Under the pieces are notes generated by a model. The model was not told the DNA's origin, searched no databases, and worked only from the letters and a program-made list of their open reading frames with translations. The translations under genes were made by a program, and so were the position numbers. A stretch of DNA of 62,481 nucleotides from a virus, in the IMG/VR virus record IMGVR_UViG_3300020185_000051, positions 1 to 62,481 of that record; one strand, given 5' to 3'. Positions 17,026 to 25,852 of this stretch are shown here, piece after piece. How positions within the stretch are numbered: position 1 is the stretch's first letter; each line of letters begins with the position of its first letter.

Positions 17026-17820
17026 TTAGTCTTTTAACTTACCAAATGCTGCTGCTACGATATCCTTGTTAACTTTGCCTTCACGTTGTGCTTCTTTAAT
17101 CATACGCACTGCTGCTAGGTATTTGTCTTCTTTCATTTCACGACCTGTATCATCAAAAGAATCATCTGCGGCATCTGCGCCTTCAAAATCATCAGTTGCT
17201 GGAACTTCGTCACCCATTTCTACGTCTACGTCCATATCTGGCATTTCGTCACCCATTGGTGCGTCCATGTCTGGAGTTGTATCCATATCTGTTACTGGTT
17301 GACCTTGTGCTGTTAACACTGCGTTACTTACTTGGTCGTTTGCAGTTTTTACTGCTTCAAGAGCTGTACCAATTGCTGCTTCTGCTGATGCATTAAATGC
17401 TTCTGCTTCTGCTGTTCCAACTTCTTCTTTCATTGCATTAGTGATTGACATAAGGTCTTCCACTTGCATACTTGCTAAATTTTCCGCCATCTTTTGTAGA
17501 TCGTCGGCCATTTGTTTAGCTGCTAATAATACTTCGGCCTGGTCTAGGTCCGCTGATTCAGTAATGTTTTTCACTGGTTCATCCTTGGCTGTGCTAATTG
17601 CTATATTTAAACCTTCTTTAATAAGAATTAGTTTTTGATAGTCTTTGTTTGATTGGTCAATACCACTGTCACGCATCTGTTGGATACGTGTATCAGTTGA
17701 TTCTGACATTAATATTAATTTGTTTTTTGACGCTTTAAAATTTACGTTCACATCAAACACCTCTGATAGTGTTTTTTGTAGCTTCGCAAATGCGTTTTCT
17801 TGCAGATCACTTAAAATCAT
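17026..17820 (-). CDS. Acidic, Asp/Met-rich protein, structural or scaffold candidate
   Basis: 264 aa. Helical N-terminus; an Ala-rich middle (residues about 125-170); then a low-complexity acidic tract rich in DMD/GDE (about 175-225); then a basic helical C-terminus (EAQREGKVNKDIVAAAFGKL). A GAGG SD and late promoter CATAAATA 33 nt upstream point to late expression. The acidic disordered linker resembles prohead core or assembly factors, but the family is not recognised. Confidence 0.55.
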   Translation of the reverse strand: MILSDLQENAFAKLQKTLSEVFDVNVNFKASKNKLILMSESTDTRIQQMRDSGIDQSNKDYQKLILIKEGLNIAISTAKDEPVKNITESADLDQAEVLLAAKQMADDLQKMAENLASMQVEDLMSITNAMKEEVGTAEAEAFNASAEAAIGTALEAVKTANDQVSNAVLTAQGQPVTDMDTTPDMDAPMGDEMPDMDVDVEMGDEVPATDDFEGADAADDSFDDTGREMKEDKYLAAVRMIKEAQREGKVNKDIVAAAFGKLKD

Positions 17821-17852
17821 AGAATTTTCCTCGCTAGTTTCTGTTATAATAG

Positions 17853-17860
17853 TATTTATG
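17853..17860 (-). promoter_or_regulatory. T4-type late promoter of 17820 gene
   Basis: GCATAAATACT on the minus strand, 33 nt before the ATG; it also overlaps nothing coding except the spacer after the 18457 gene. Confidence 0.65.
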
Positions 17861-17872
17861 CAAGAACGGTTT

Positions 17873-18457
17873 TTATAGTAACTTTTTAATTTGAGCTTTT
17901 ATATTTTTCATTTTATCTACGGCAACGCTGTGCTTTGCCATGTAAACATCTTGTTTCATACTTTCAGTAATTACTTTAGAACGTTTTTTATATCCAGCTG
18001 CTTCATCAAATTGATTTGAATATTGGCTATCCAAAGCTAAAATGCGAGTTAATCCTGGTCCTGCAGATTTATTAGATAACATTAATTTAATTATTGCCAT
18101 TGTACTTTCGAATAATGCCAGGTCTTTATATAATGGTTCGTCATTTTCGCAAATAGTATAATATGTTTTTTTATACCCATATACACTTTGTTTATCCAAT
18201 GTTACATTAATACCGCCAACAGTAAAACTTTTTTCATCAACAGAACTAACACTTTCATTAACAACGGTTTCTACATTTTCTGTGCTTGCTGTTGCTGATT
18301 GTAATTTTTCTAGAATACTATACATTTCCTTAGCATCTGTACTAACACTGTTAGGTACTGGTGTGCCGTCTGCTGATACTCTTGGTTCTGGATTGTTTTG
18401 TGCATTGCTAAGTTTATCTAGGATATCTTGCATAGCTCTTGTTTCTGGTGTTGACAT
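17873..18457 (-). CDS. Hypothetical protein (194 aa)
   Basis: Unrecognised. The N-terminal part repeats an M-x-x-I-L-x-K-L element twice (AMQDILDKLSNAQNN and EMYSILEKLQSA), suggesting a duplicated short helix. The middle has a strand-rich domain (KSFTVGGINVTLDKQSVYG), and the C-terminus is basic. ATG follows a GGGAAG SD and overlaps the upstream stop at 18457. Confidence 0.55.
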   Translation of the reverse strand: MSTPETRAMQDILDKLSNAQNNPEPRVSADGTPVPNSVSTDAKEMYSILEKLQSATASTENVETVVNESVSSVDEKSFTVGGINVTLDKQSVYGYKKTYYTICENDEPLYKDLALFESTMAIIKLMLSNKSAGPGLTRILALDSQYSNQFDEAAGYKKRSKVITESMKQDVYMAKHSVAVDKMKNIKAQIKKLL

Positions 18458-18666
18458 TATAAACTTCCCTTTATGCGACTGTAATATGTTTTATTTTCTT
18501 TAATTGATCTCTTTACTACACCTTTGCGTACTAGCTCTTGTGCAACGTATTGTTCTCTTTCACTAAGGTCATTTTTGCATTGTTCTTCACAAAGATTTTC
18601 CCATAGTTTAAACTCTCTATTACTTAAAAATACATTAATGCCGCCTGGAGTTTCAACAAGTTTCAT
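18457..18666 (-). CDS. Small basic protein, possible winged-helix
   Basis: 69 aa. The segment LSEREQYVAQELVRKGVV followed by KRSIKENKTYYS looks like a helix-turn-helix with a beta wing, but it is too short to be sure. Overlaps both neighbours by 1-4 nt, so it is part of the 19139-17873 unit. Confidence 0.5.
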   Translation of the reverse strand: MKLVETPGGINVFLSNREFKLWENLCEEQCKNDLSEREQYVAQELVRKGVVKRSIKENKTYYSRIKGSL

Positions 18667-19139
18667 CTTTTAGACGCCATCTTGTCTACTAGTGATCTAA
18701 GGCGTGCAATTTCTTCTGCGTTACCTTGGCTTTGCATTGTATTATTATCTCGCTGTCCATCTTCTGGACTTGCTGGTTTTCTCATACCTGTGCCTGATCC
18801 TACACCTGCTGTTGTTCTTTCAGCGCCGCCGCCACGTACTGCTCTATCTTTTTTATCTGCTCTATTCATTTGGGCATTTAAAGTATTTTGTTTACGTTGG
18901 GTGGCTCTACTTGCTGCACCTGTACCTACAGTACCATATGCTTCATTAACTGTGATGTCAATGTAGTCTAAAAAGCGGTCACTGTCTTCACTTTTCATAC
19001 TATCAACCAGATCTAATGTCTGGGATAATTTTAACCCTCTAAGTTGTTCGCTAACTTTATCAACTGGCAGCTCTCTACCAAATTTCATACTAGCATATTC
19101 TATTACTGTGTCAACTATTGAATCGCCTTTAATGTTCAT
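18663..19139 (-). CDS. Hypothetical protein with disordered Arg/Gly-rich C-terminal half
   Basis: 158 aa. Compact N-terminal domain (about 1-75), then a charged Arg/Gly/Ser-rich stretch (RADKKDRAVRGGGAERTT...) and a terminal coiled helix. Late promoter GATAAATAA is 32 nt upstream, SD TAAGGA. Function unknown; a nucleic-acid-binding or assembly role would fit the composition. Confidence 0.55.
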   Translation of the reverse strand: MNIKGDSIVDTVIEYASMKFGRELPVDKVSEQLRGLKLSQTLDLVDSMKSEDSDRFLDYIDITVNEAYGTVGTGAASRATQRKQNTLNAQMNRADKKDRAVRGGGAERTTAGVGSGTGMRKPASPEDGQRDNNTMQSQGNAEEIARLRSLVDKMASKR

Positions 19140-19170
19140 TTTATTTTTCCTTAGAGTTGTTGTGTATAGT

Positions 19171-19178
19171 TATTTATC
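19171..19178 (-). promoter_or_regulatory. T4-type late promoter of 19139 gene
   Basis: GGATAAATAACT on the minus strand, about 32 nt before the ATG of the 158-aa gene. Confidence 0.6.
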
Positions 19179-19193
19179 CAAAATGAATGACGA

Positions 19194-19481
19194 TTATCTA
19201 AATTTGTTTAATCTTGCAGCGATCTTACTTGCTGGATTAGTACGCTTAGTACGTTGTGCTTTTTTAGCCATTCTAGCACCCTTGCTGGCTTTAGTGCGTT
19301 TCATTACAAAACGCTTCTTTAAATCAAAAGGAGCAACACATGCCTGAGGAGAGCTTACCACACGCCCTTTGCGTTTACCAACAGTACAACGAAACTTCTT
19401 AGTTACTGATTTACCACGACGGGCAAATACAACTTTTGATTCTGATACTACTGTGTTATATGATTCTGTTAAAAATTTCAT
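19194..19481 (-). CDS. Very basic small protein
   Basis: 95 aa with roughly a third Lys/Arg. Two segments: a Cys-containing core (KFRCTVGKRKGRVVSSPQAC) and a histone-like basic tail (KRTKASKGARMAKKAQRTKR). Likely binds DNA or RNA; no known family. SD AGGA; overlaps the stop of the upstream membrane protein gene by one base. Late expression from the TATAAATA at 19815 fits a DNA-packaging or structural role. Confidence 0.55.
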   Translation of the reverse strand: MKFLTESYNTVVSESKVVFARRGKSVTKKFRCTVGKRKGRVVSSPQACVAPFDLKKRFVMKRTKASKGARMAKKAQRTKRTNPASKIAARLNKFR

Positions 19482-19759
19482 TATGATCCTATTAGCGGCG
19501 ATATATTTTGTAAATTTAGTAATAGCAACACGATAGTTGATAATAGTCCTGCTATAACAGTTGCTGCTGCACCAATTACTAACTTATTACCTGACACTTT
19601 ATCATTTACCTGCTTTTCAGCTATTATTTGCATGGAATCTGCTAAGTTGTCCACTTTGCCTTCCAATCTGATTAATTTCTCTTCCAATACGCGATACCTC
19701 TCTGCACACAAGTCAACGTGTGCCTCTAGATTTTCACGCTCCAGTCTTGATATTGTCAT
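19481..19759 (-). CDS. Single-pass membrane protein with coiled coil
   Basis: 92 aa. Residues 1-55 form a charged amphipathic coiled coil (RLERENLEAHVDLCAERYRV...); about 60-82 is a hydrophobic membrane helix (LVIGAAATVIAGLLSTIVLLLL); a short tail follows. The shape fits a holin accessory or other small inner-membrane lysis protein, but no family is certain. Expressed from a perfect late promoter 55 nt upstream, with SD TAGGTGA. Confidence 0.6.
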   Translation of the reverse strand: MTISRLERENLEAHVDLCAERYRVLEEKLIRLEGKVDNLADSMQIIAEKQVNDKVSGNKLVIGAAATVIAGLLSTIVLLLLNLQNISPLIGS

Positions 19760-19814
19760 ATTTACTTCACCTAAGCTGATATTCTTTTAATGAGCATCAA
19801 GCCCAGTACATATG

Positions 19815-19822
19815 TATTTATA
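19815..19822 (-). promoter_or_regulatory. T4-type late promoter (perfect TATAAATA) of 19759 gene
   Basis: TATAAATACAT on the minus strand, 55 nt upstream of the membrane protein ATG; drives 19759-19194. Confidence 0.75.
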
Positions 19823-19827
19823 TAGAT

Positions 19828-20190
19828 CTATAATATTTTAACATGTGTGTTATAGGTTTCGTCCATTGTATCAACGTTTTCGTATCCTAACGTTACTGGT
19901 ATGTTATGTAAATCATTCTTAATAAAGTAAACTGAATCATTGTCCTTATTCCATGCATTACTAATGTCACAATCAAACTGCATTATCCAACAATCCCCTA
20001 ACTGCGGATCATTAGCTTTTGTTACACTTATATTCAATGGTTGGGCTCGCATACTCAATGTCTGTATAAAACTACTGAGATTTTGATATTGTTTATATTC
20101 TAACGAGTTACCTTTGGGATTTGTGCATTTAGTATTAGTAATATCTATCAGTGTTATTATCTGATAAGTATCATATGTTTGTGTTGACAT
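19828..20190 (-). CDS. Hypothetical protein (120 aa)
   Basis: Unrecognised. Alternating strands and a C-terminal segment YENVDTMDETYNTHVKIL. ATG overlaps the upstream stop (TAATG-type coupling at 20190). No membrane segment or catalytic motif. Confidence 0.5.
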   Translation of the reverse strand: MSTQTYDTYQIITLIDITNTKCTNPKGNSLEYKQYQNLSSFIQTLSMRAQPLNISVTKANDPQLGDCWIMQFDCDISNAWNKDNDSVYFIKNDLHNIPVTLGYENVDTMDETYNTHVKIL

Positions 20191-20942
20191 TAAACGTCCA
20201 AATTCTTACCTAACATATAACCAGCTGCAAAAGAACCAGCTTTGCGGGCAATTGATTTTGCAATCTTAGCTGTTTTGCTTTTTGTTAGTACAAGTTTATT
20301 ATCTTTAGCAAATTTATTAAACAATGGTGCCATATCGCTACGCATTGCGTCACTACGATAGTATCTAGATAAATGGTTACCGACTAACTGGCGTTGTTGT
20401 GAGTTTAGTGTTGACCAATCCTGTCCAAGTCTACGTGTTGCACGTAGTTTAGGATCAGTAATTTTTAAATCTCTTTCAAGCTTCATAAAAAATGTACTTG
20501 CTTGTTGTGGGGTTAGGTTACCTGTTTTGATACCATTTAAAAATCTTTTAACTTTTACTTGGTCAACATTAACTTTACCCATATGTGCTACAGCTTTTTC
20601 ATTTCCTTTGAAATACTCTGGGTGTTCTAGACTGTGTATAGTTTGATATAAATCAGTGCCGCCAGGACTAGGTCTTCCAAAGCCGCCCATACTTGTTGTT
20701 CTGCTTGCATACTTTCTTGCAACTGGAGCATAGTCATAATCATTACTCATAATATACAAGCTTAGTAAATTTGCAAACATATGATTAGTAAGTGTATTAG
20801 TACCAGACTTGGTTACTTGGTCACGTGTTTTAAACATACGTGCTTCGCCCAATTCTTGGAAAAACTTTAATCCTTTTTCATCTTCCGGCAAACTGTGTCC
20901 ACCTTCGATTAATGCCCATTCACTTGCTGTATACTTGTCCAT
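20190..20942 (-). CDS. Hypothetical protein (250 aa)
   Basis: Mostly helical, with a basic C-terminal third and a hydrophobic, glycine-containing end (KAGSFAAGYMLGKNLDV) that could insert into or lie on a membrane. No recognised family. Starts within the stop region of the nucleotidyltransferase-like gene, with a GGGAAAG SD, so both are co-translated. Confidence 0.5.
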   Translation of the reverse strand: MDKYTASEWALIEGGHSLPEDEKGLKFFQELGEARMFKTRDQVTKSGTNTLTNHMFANLLSLYIMSNDYDYAPVARKYASRTTSMGGFGRPSPGGTDLYQTIHSLEHPEYFKGNEKAVAHMGKVNVDQVKVKRFLNGIKTGNLTPQQASTFFMKLERDLKITDPKLRATRRLGQDWSTLNSQQRQLVGNHLSRYYRSDAMRSDMAPLFNKFAKDNKLVLTKSKTAKIAKSIARKAGSFAAGYMLGKNLDV

Positions 20943-22300
20943 TATCTTTCCCTTGTTGCGTTTGCTTTTGTAAATCCAGCACGATTAACTAGCTTTACAT
21001 CTTTTCCAACTACATAGCCTTCGCCACCGCGTTGTCCACCTGTGTACGCTTCAATTTCTGCTGGTTGACTGTCTAACATTGCAACCATTTTGTTTTTAAT
21101 TGTAGTAATAGCATTAACAACTTTCCACAATGATTCAAAACCATTTGCATTGTCTGATACCCATTGTGCTACTCGTTGTTTCTTTACATCGCTTATCTTT
21201 GCATTTTCCAACCATTTAACAAACCCATTACCTGGAGTTTCACCAGTTTTAACTGTGCTGTTGATATATGTATATAGTAAATTTTGGAAATCTGCCATTT
21301 TTAGCTCTGCTGGAGGATTAATAAGAGTATCAATACTATTGCCTGCACTATTAGCCATTTGTTCTAGCTTCTGCAAAGGCTCTGCAAAGCTCTTTGCATC
21401 TGAGGTTACATTTGGACTTACAGGAGGTAGTATTAGCAATTCTCCTGCTTGGAAGTTAGTTGTATCTGGTTTACTTTTATTACCATCATTATCAATTTGT
21501 ACATGTACTACTACCCCAACTTTACTTTGGCTAATTTTACCACCAATGTCACTATTAGGATCGACTGCGTATAATGTAGTATTTGGTTGGAATGTTAGTT
21601 TTCCGTCTTTAATTCCTGGTGTATTTGTGTACATAAGATCTCCAGCAATAAATCCACGAAAGTCTTCTGGCGTTGCTGCTTCAAATGCTGGCCAAATACC
21701 TGCCATTTTCTTAGCAAATGCTTTACGCTCTTCTTTTTTACTTGGATCTTTTAATTTTCTGTTTAAAAACATTTTTTGTAAGTCTGCTGGACTTTTTACT
21801 TTACCATCATAGCCTTTTGCACTAAAACCACTTTTGTCAGTTAAGATAAAATCTCCTGCATCGTCACGACCAAAAATAACAGCTGGAGAGCCGTCCCATT
21901 TAATAGTTGTTTCCTGTGGATTTGTTTCTAGACTGCGCAATGCATTAACTGCTCGTTGTCCGCCTTCTTTGCCATAAAAGATAACTAAATCTTCAACATG
22001 GTTAATGTCACGTCCCTTAGATTCTTTTAGATTGTTCTTCTTTCGATAATCATCAAGGTCTTTTTGTGCATCTTTACTTCTTTGTTTAGCATCTTTTGCG
22101 TCTTTAACATTGTCAGCATGCATTTTGTCTGCATCAATACCATGCTTTTTTAGTTGTTGTGTAAAGGCCGCTCTGCCAAATGCTTCGCCTAAATCATCAG
22201 CGGTTACTGTAAACAAGCTATCGCTTTGCACTTTACGATGTTTTCTATTATCTCTGCTAGTACGTGTTTTTCTGCCACCTAGAATGTCTTTAATTTTCAT
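20942..22300 (-). CDS. Nucleotidyltransferase-fold protein with ligase-like KxDG motif (DUF6267-like)
   Basis: 452 aa. It shows the ordered motifs of covalent nucleotidyltransferases (DNA/RNA ligases, capping enzymes). Motif I is TIKWDGSPAV (Lys134, Asp136, Gly137). A motif III-like stretch is RGFIAGDLMYTN (about 215-226), a IIIa-like one is TLYAVDP, motif IV is EGYVV (Glu427) and motif V is VKLVNR (Lys436). The basic N-terminus (1-30) may bind nucleic acid. I believe marine phages carry this family as DUF6267, but that is from memory. If active it would use Lys134 to form a covalent nucleotide intermediate; a C-terminal OB domain as in DNA ligases is not obvious. Late-type promoter region is upstream of the 82-aa gene. 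Confidence 0.65.
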   Translation of the reverse strand: MKIKDILGGRKTRTSRDNRKHRKVQSDSLFTVTADDLGEAFGRAAFTQQLKKHGIDADKMHADNVKDAKDAKQRSKDAQKDLDDYRKKNNLKESKGRDINHVEDLVIFYGKEGGQRAVNALRSLETNPQETTIKWDGSPAVIFGRDDAGDFILTDKSGFSAKGYDGKVKSPADLQKMFLNRKLKDPSKKEERKAFAKKMAGIWPAFEAATPEDFRGFIAGDLMYTNTPGIKDGKLTFQPNTTLYAVDPNSDIGGKISQSKVGVVVHVQIDNDGNKSKPDTTNFQAGELLILPPVSPNVTSDAKSFAEPLQKLEQMANSAGNSIDTLINPPAELKMADFQNLLYTYINSTVKTGETPGNGFVKWLENAKISDVKKQRVAQWVSDNANGFESLWKVVNAITTIKNKMVAMLDSQPAEIEAYTGGQRGGEGYVVGKDVKLVNRAGFTKANATRER

Positions 22301-22545
22301 TTATTTAATCTCAGTTTTTTAATACCACGAACAAATCTATCATTGTCACGATTTTTAATACTAAGCATAATGCGCTTTTGTAGATCATTAGAATCATCTT
22401 CGCTATAACTATTTTCGATCATTTCTAATAGATTAATAATACTGCTAATGGCATTAATACCTCTACTTTCAAGCAAATGATCTTTATCTCTGCTAGTTGT
22501 AATGCTATTAATTTCTTCTAGCAATGAACGTGTTTGTTTTTTCAT
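22297..22545 (-). CDS. Hypothetical protein (82 aa)
   Basis: Small charged helical protein (TRSLLEEINSITTSRDKDHL...). Overlaps the following nucleotidyltransferase-like gene by 4 nt (ATGA). SD ACGGAG precedes the ATG, and a variant late promoter GCTAAATACAG lies 30 nt upstream. Possibly a partner of the larger protein; no family recognised. Confidence 0.5.
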   Translation of the reverse strand: MKKQTRSLLEEINSITTSRDKDHLLESRGINAISSIINLLEMIENSYSEDDSNDLQKRIMLSIKNRDNDRFVRGIKKLRLNK

Positions 22546-22574
22546 TGTATCAACTCCGTGGTAACTCTTATACT

Positions 22575-22583
22575 GTATTTAGC
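22575..22583 (-). promoter_or_regulatory. Variant late promoter (GCTAAATAC)
   Basis: GCTAAATACAG on the minus strand, at the usual distance (about 30 nt) before the 82-aa gene. The same GCTAAATAC variant precedes the gp14 gene on the + strand. Confidence 0.45.
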
Positions 22584-22595
22584 ATAATTTGTTTA

Positions 22596-23996
22596 TTAAT
22601 CTTGTTTCTTTAATATACTACGTAATCGATCTGTATTATCGATAGCTTTTTCAGCTGCGGCATTTTCTGATAAGCCTTCAGCCTTTGCGCCTACTTCAGT
22701 TTTTTTCTTAATTCTATCATAGATACTACTTACTGCATGTGTTTCGTTATCTGCATCATCATCGTCCAAGTCTGCAATCCGCAATCCTTCAACATCAAAT
22801 TTTAAGTCAACTTTCTGCCCAACACCAGCACTACTACGTGTTTTCATAAACTGGATTTGATATCTTCCACGTTCACGCATTGCTTGACTAGTAAAGATGC
22901 CAATAACGTTATCTGCTGTATTGATCTTACTAATACCGCCACTAATATGACTATGATCAAACTCTACTTCATCGACGGCTCCACGATTAAGTTGTGATGC
23001 TGTTGCAAACAATAAGTCTTTTTCTACTGCCAGGTTTCTCAAATCTTCACTTACATATTTGTCTTTTACAAATAAATCACTTACATTAACTTTAACACCT
23101 GCTGGCATCATCAAGTCCAAATAGTCTACACACATAGCGTCATATTTACAATCTTGTTGAATCTCAAGTTCACGCATATATGATATCAAGTCATTTGTAG
23201 TTATACCATTTTTAAGTTGTACAATTTGCAACCGTCCAGCTTTTTTGCCTGCCATGCCAACCTTTAAGCTAACATCATCTACATTTTTAAATACATCTTT
23301 TGTATTCATACCAGTAATCATACTATCAATTCGCATACTACATAGTTCTTCACTAAGCTCTAGACTAACATACAATACGTTGTGCCCTTCTAATGCCCAG
23401 TTTAATGCCAAGTTTTGTAAGAACAAACTTTTACCGCCACCACTTGCCGCCGCAAAAATATTTAATTCTCCACGATTAACTCCGCCATATAGCTTATGAT
23501 CAATAGTTTTCCATCCTGTACTTGTACCGCCACGTTGATTTCTCACTCGCTCAATTCGTTCTGCAGGCGATTCCCAATAGTTGGTACCCAAATGTTTAGC
23601 AAGTCCAATTTGTACTGCATCTTTAATTAACTTTTCGACACTACCAAATTCACCATTTTCTAGTAAGTCTGCACTCTTAAGGATAGCCGCTTCTAATGCT
23701 TTATGTTTACAGAATGTTTCAAATTCATCCACAAACCATTCTTTATGTCTGTCATCAATTGCGTCTCCTAGTCCTTGCAATTTTAACCCAGTCAATGCTT
23801 CAATTTGCGGTTTTTCTGGAAGGGCACCATAATTGTCTGCATGTGACTGTATAAACGTCACAGTCTTGCGCAAACTCCTGTCAAAGTATTCTGGGTCTAG
23901 AATACCATTTACTCTGACAAAGGAGTCTTTGTCATGTGCCAGGAATTCCATAAAGAGTGTTTGTAACTCTAATGTATATTCTTTAATCTCACTCAT
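22596..23996 (-). CDS. 41: Replicative DNA helicase (T4 gp41-like, DnaB family)
   Basis: 466 aa (T4 gp41 is 475). N-terminal helical collar, then a RecA-type ATPase core with Walker A AASGGGKS (about 186-193), Walker B region YDAMCVDYLDL, and a helicase-type FATASQLNRGAV sensor. The hexamer unwinds the fork 5'-3' and works with gp61 primase, encoded just upstream. Consensus early promoter TTGACA-N17-TATAAT is 26 nt upstream; SD AAAGG. Confidence 0.93.
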   Translation of the reverse strand: MSEIKEYTLELQTLFMEFLAHDKDSFVRVNGILDPEYFDRSLRKTVTFIQSHADNYGALPEKPQIEALTGLKLQGLGDAIDDRHKEWFVDEFETFCKHKALEAAILKSADLLENGEFGSVEKLIKDAVQIGLAKHLGTNYWESPAERIERVRNQRGGTSTGWKTIDHKLYGGVNRGELNIFAAASGGGKSLFLQNLALNWALEGHNVLYVSLELSEELCSMRIDSMITGMNTKDVFKNVDDVSLKVGMAGKKAGRLQIVQLKNGITTNDLISYMRELEIQQDCKYDAMCVDYLDLMMPAGVKVNVSDLFVKDKYVSEDLRNLAVEKDLLFATASQLNRGAVDEVEFDHSHISGGISKINTADNVIGIFTSQAMRERGRYQIQFMKTRSSAGVGQKVDLKFDVEGLRIADLDDDDADNETHAVSSIYDRIKKKTEVGAKAEGLSENAAAEKAIDNTDRLRSILKKQD

Positions 23997-24022
23997 TTAT
24001 GTTGCCTTTTGTATTTTAATTG

Positions 24023-24051
24023 ATTATATAGTATTTGTTTGCTCGTGTCAA
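24023..24051 (-). promoter_or_regulatory. Sigma70 consensus early promoter of gp41
   Basis: TTGACA (24051-24046), 17-nt spacer, TATAAT (24028-24023) on the minus strand; predicted +1 near 24016 gives a 20-nt leader with an SD. Confidence 0.85.
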
Positions 24052-24836
24052 ATAAAGTTTTTCATTCTAGGATAAAGAACTTCATGCCACATTATTTTAT
24101 GTCCAGCTGGATTCAAATGTCCACAATCACAATAATGTTCTTCCTCAGTCATTGGGCCGCCTTGATTTGTTAATAATTTAAATCCTTGTACACCAATATC
24201 ATCCAGAAGATACTTATTCATTAAAAACCTACCTACTGCGTTTTTAGGATTGCTGGGGTCTGCTATCTCCCCAGGAGTATTAAACGTATACCACAATACT
24301 TTTTTACTATGACGCTCTAGCAAATTACACAAAGCAAGATTACTTGACCAAGTATCTATCATGTGCTGATAGCTAAACACATAATCTACAAAGTATCCTA
24401 TGTATTCTTCTTTTTTACGATCATTGGCATCCATTACATTTATTGGTTCCCAAGTTTTAAATTTTGCTTCTTTCCATTCATTGGCATCCAACCAACAATG
24501 ATATGTGTCGCTAAATGTTACAGTATCTCTATCAAATTGTACCTCAATATGACTATCAGGTCCTGGTATAGGATGGCTTACTGCCGTCTCCATACTTCTA
24601 CCTTCAACAATTGCCAGATCAAACTGCAAATCTGGATTATCCATAAAGTAACTAATAGCTACCATTAATTGTTGCTGGACTGTTACCCCTGATCTACTAA
24701 GATTTAGTACATCATAATCATGTTCTGTTTTTAAATAATCATGCCATCTGCCAGTTCGTAAAATTTCCATTTTGCCATCTGTTTCGCATGATGCTTGACT
24801 ATGACTCGTGCCTATAATTATAGCTGTCTTTTTCAT
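24048..24836 (-). CDS. SGNH-like hydrolase between primase and helicase genes
   Basis: 262 aa. Block I is IIIGTSHSQ (residues 6-14, Ser in GTSHS) and a terminal DCGHLNPAGH holds the D-x-x-H of block V; LNLSRSGVT matches the glycine block. An SGNH esterase/acyltransferase fold is likely. It overlaps the primase stop by ATGA, so it is expressed early together with replication enzymes, an odd place for a polysaccharide esterase. A role in modifying a nucleotide or lipid cannot be excluded. Confidence 0.6.
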   Translation of the reverse strand: MKKTAIIIGTSHSQASCETDGKMEILRTGRWHDYLKTEHDYDVLNLSRSGVTVQQQLMVAISYFMDNPDLQFDLAIVEGRSMETAVSHPIPGPDSHIEVQFDRDTVTFSDTYHCWLDANEWKEAKFKTWEPINVMDANDRKKEEYIGYFVDYVFSYQHMIDTWSSNLALCNLLERHSKKVLWYTFNTPGEIADPSNPKNAVGRFLMNKYLLDDIGVQGFKLLTNQGGPMTEEEHYCDCGHLNPAGHKIMWHEVLYPRMKNFI

Positions 24837-25846
24837 TTACAATACCTCTGTGTCATTAATTTTATTCGTGTAGTATTAGTTTCTACACTTTCTAATATAC
24901 TTTTTACTGTGAATAATCTTCCATATTTTTCCATAGCATCTCCTGCATCTTTACATTCGTGCCATTCAGGAAATGCAACTCCCCATCCACGTTCAATTGC
25001 TGTATTAACAGCCTTTGCTCCTGCACTATCTGCATCTGGCAATAGTACTACCCGCTTATTTAAACTATCAATAATATTAGCTTGATCATCATTTATATTA
25101 TTACTGCCAATAGCAACACCATCTGTAACAATTGCATCTAGTATACCTTCAGTAACAATTATTGTTCGCTTATCAGATGTTTGTTTATCAAGACCATAAA
25201 CGAAATTCTTAGGAGGCTGTTGATTATAATATTTAGGCATTTTATCAGGAGGTGTTCCAACCCATCTGCCAGTATAGCCAACCACACGTCCTTTATAATA
25301 AAACGGTATTACTATTCTCTTATTCATACGTGCTGGTATTTTAGATGCAGTATATAGGAATCTATTATCTTCTACATTAAATCCACGTTGATGTATATAA
25401 CTTGCTGCGGATATCCAGTCTTCATTAGTATTGGTATGTTCTGCAAACGGCAAAGTTCCTTCTGGCAGTTCAACAGTGGGCCAGTCAATAATTACTGGTT
25501 CATCACGTTTGTTTTGTTTATACAGTATTGATGCCATTTCATCTTCACGCATCAAGTCTAGAACAAGGCGATGTACATCACTCTCATCTGCACCTAAACG
25601 TAACAGTAATTTTTTTAGTTTGTAGCTAAGTTTCTTTCCAGGACTCCATCCAGTACTATATCCACAATTAAAGCAATTATACTGAAACTTATCTTCTTCA
25701 AAATGAAAGCCACCTCTCGACTTTGTATCTGGTCGACTTTCTCCGTTAACAACACACATAGGACAATTTCCACTAACCCATCCATTAGGGCTGTGTTTCC
25801 AGTTAGTTGGAATCAGAGTTTTTGCGTAATCTATTATAAGAGTCAT
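24833..25846 (-). CDS. 61: DNA primase (T4 gp61-like)
   Basis: 337 aa (T4 gp61 is 342). Zinc ribbon with CPMC (residues 29-32) and CFNC (58-61). The TOPRIM domain shows VTEGILDAI (the conserved Glu) and LLPDADSAG (D-x-D). Makes RNA primers for lagging-strand synthesis with gp41. The -10 TAGTAT lies exactly 6 nt before the ATG and no SD is present, predicting a leaderless transcript. Confidence 0.93.
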   Translation of the reverse strand: MTLIIDYAKTLIPTNWKHSPNGWVSGNCPMCVVNGESRPDTKSRGGFHFEEDKFQYNCFNCGYSTGWSPGKKLSYKLKKLLLRLGADESDVHRLVLDLMREDEMASILYKQNKRDEPVIIDWPTVELPEGTLPFAEHTNTNEDWISAASYIHQRGFNVEDNRFLYTASKIPARMNKRIVIPFYYKGRVVGYTGRWVGTPPDKMPKYYNQQPPKNFVYGLDKQTSDKRTIIVTEGILDAIVTDGVAIGSNNINDDQANIIDSLNKRVVLLPDADSAGAKAVNTAIERGWGVAFPEWHECKDAGDAMEKYGRLFTVKSILESVETNTTRIKLMTQRYCK

Positions 25847-25852
25847 ACATGT

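Noticed and set aside
21090-21812. 240-aa open frame on the + strand
   Set aside because: It is the antisense shadow of the nucleotidyltransferase-like gene, whose frame has SD, motifs and tight overlaps with neighbours.
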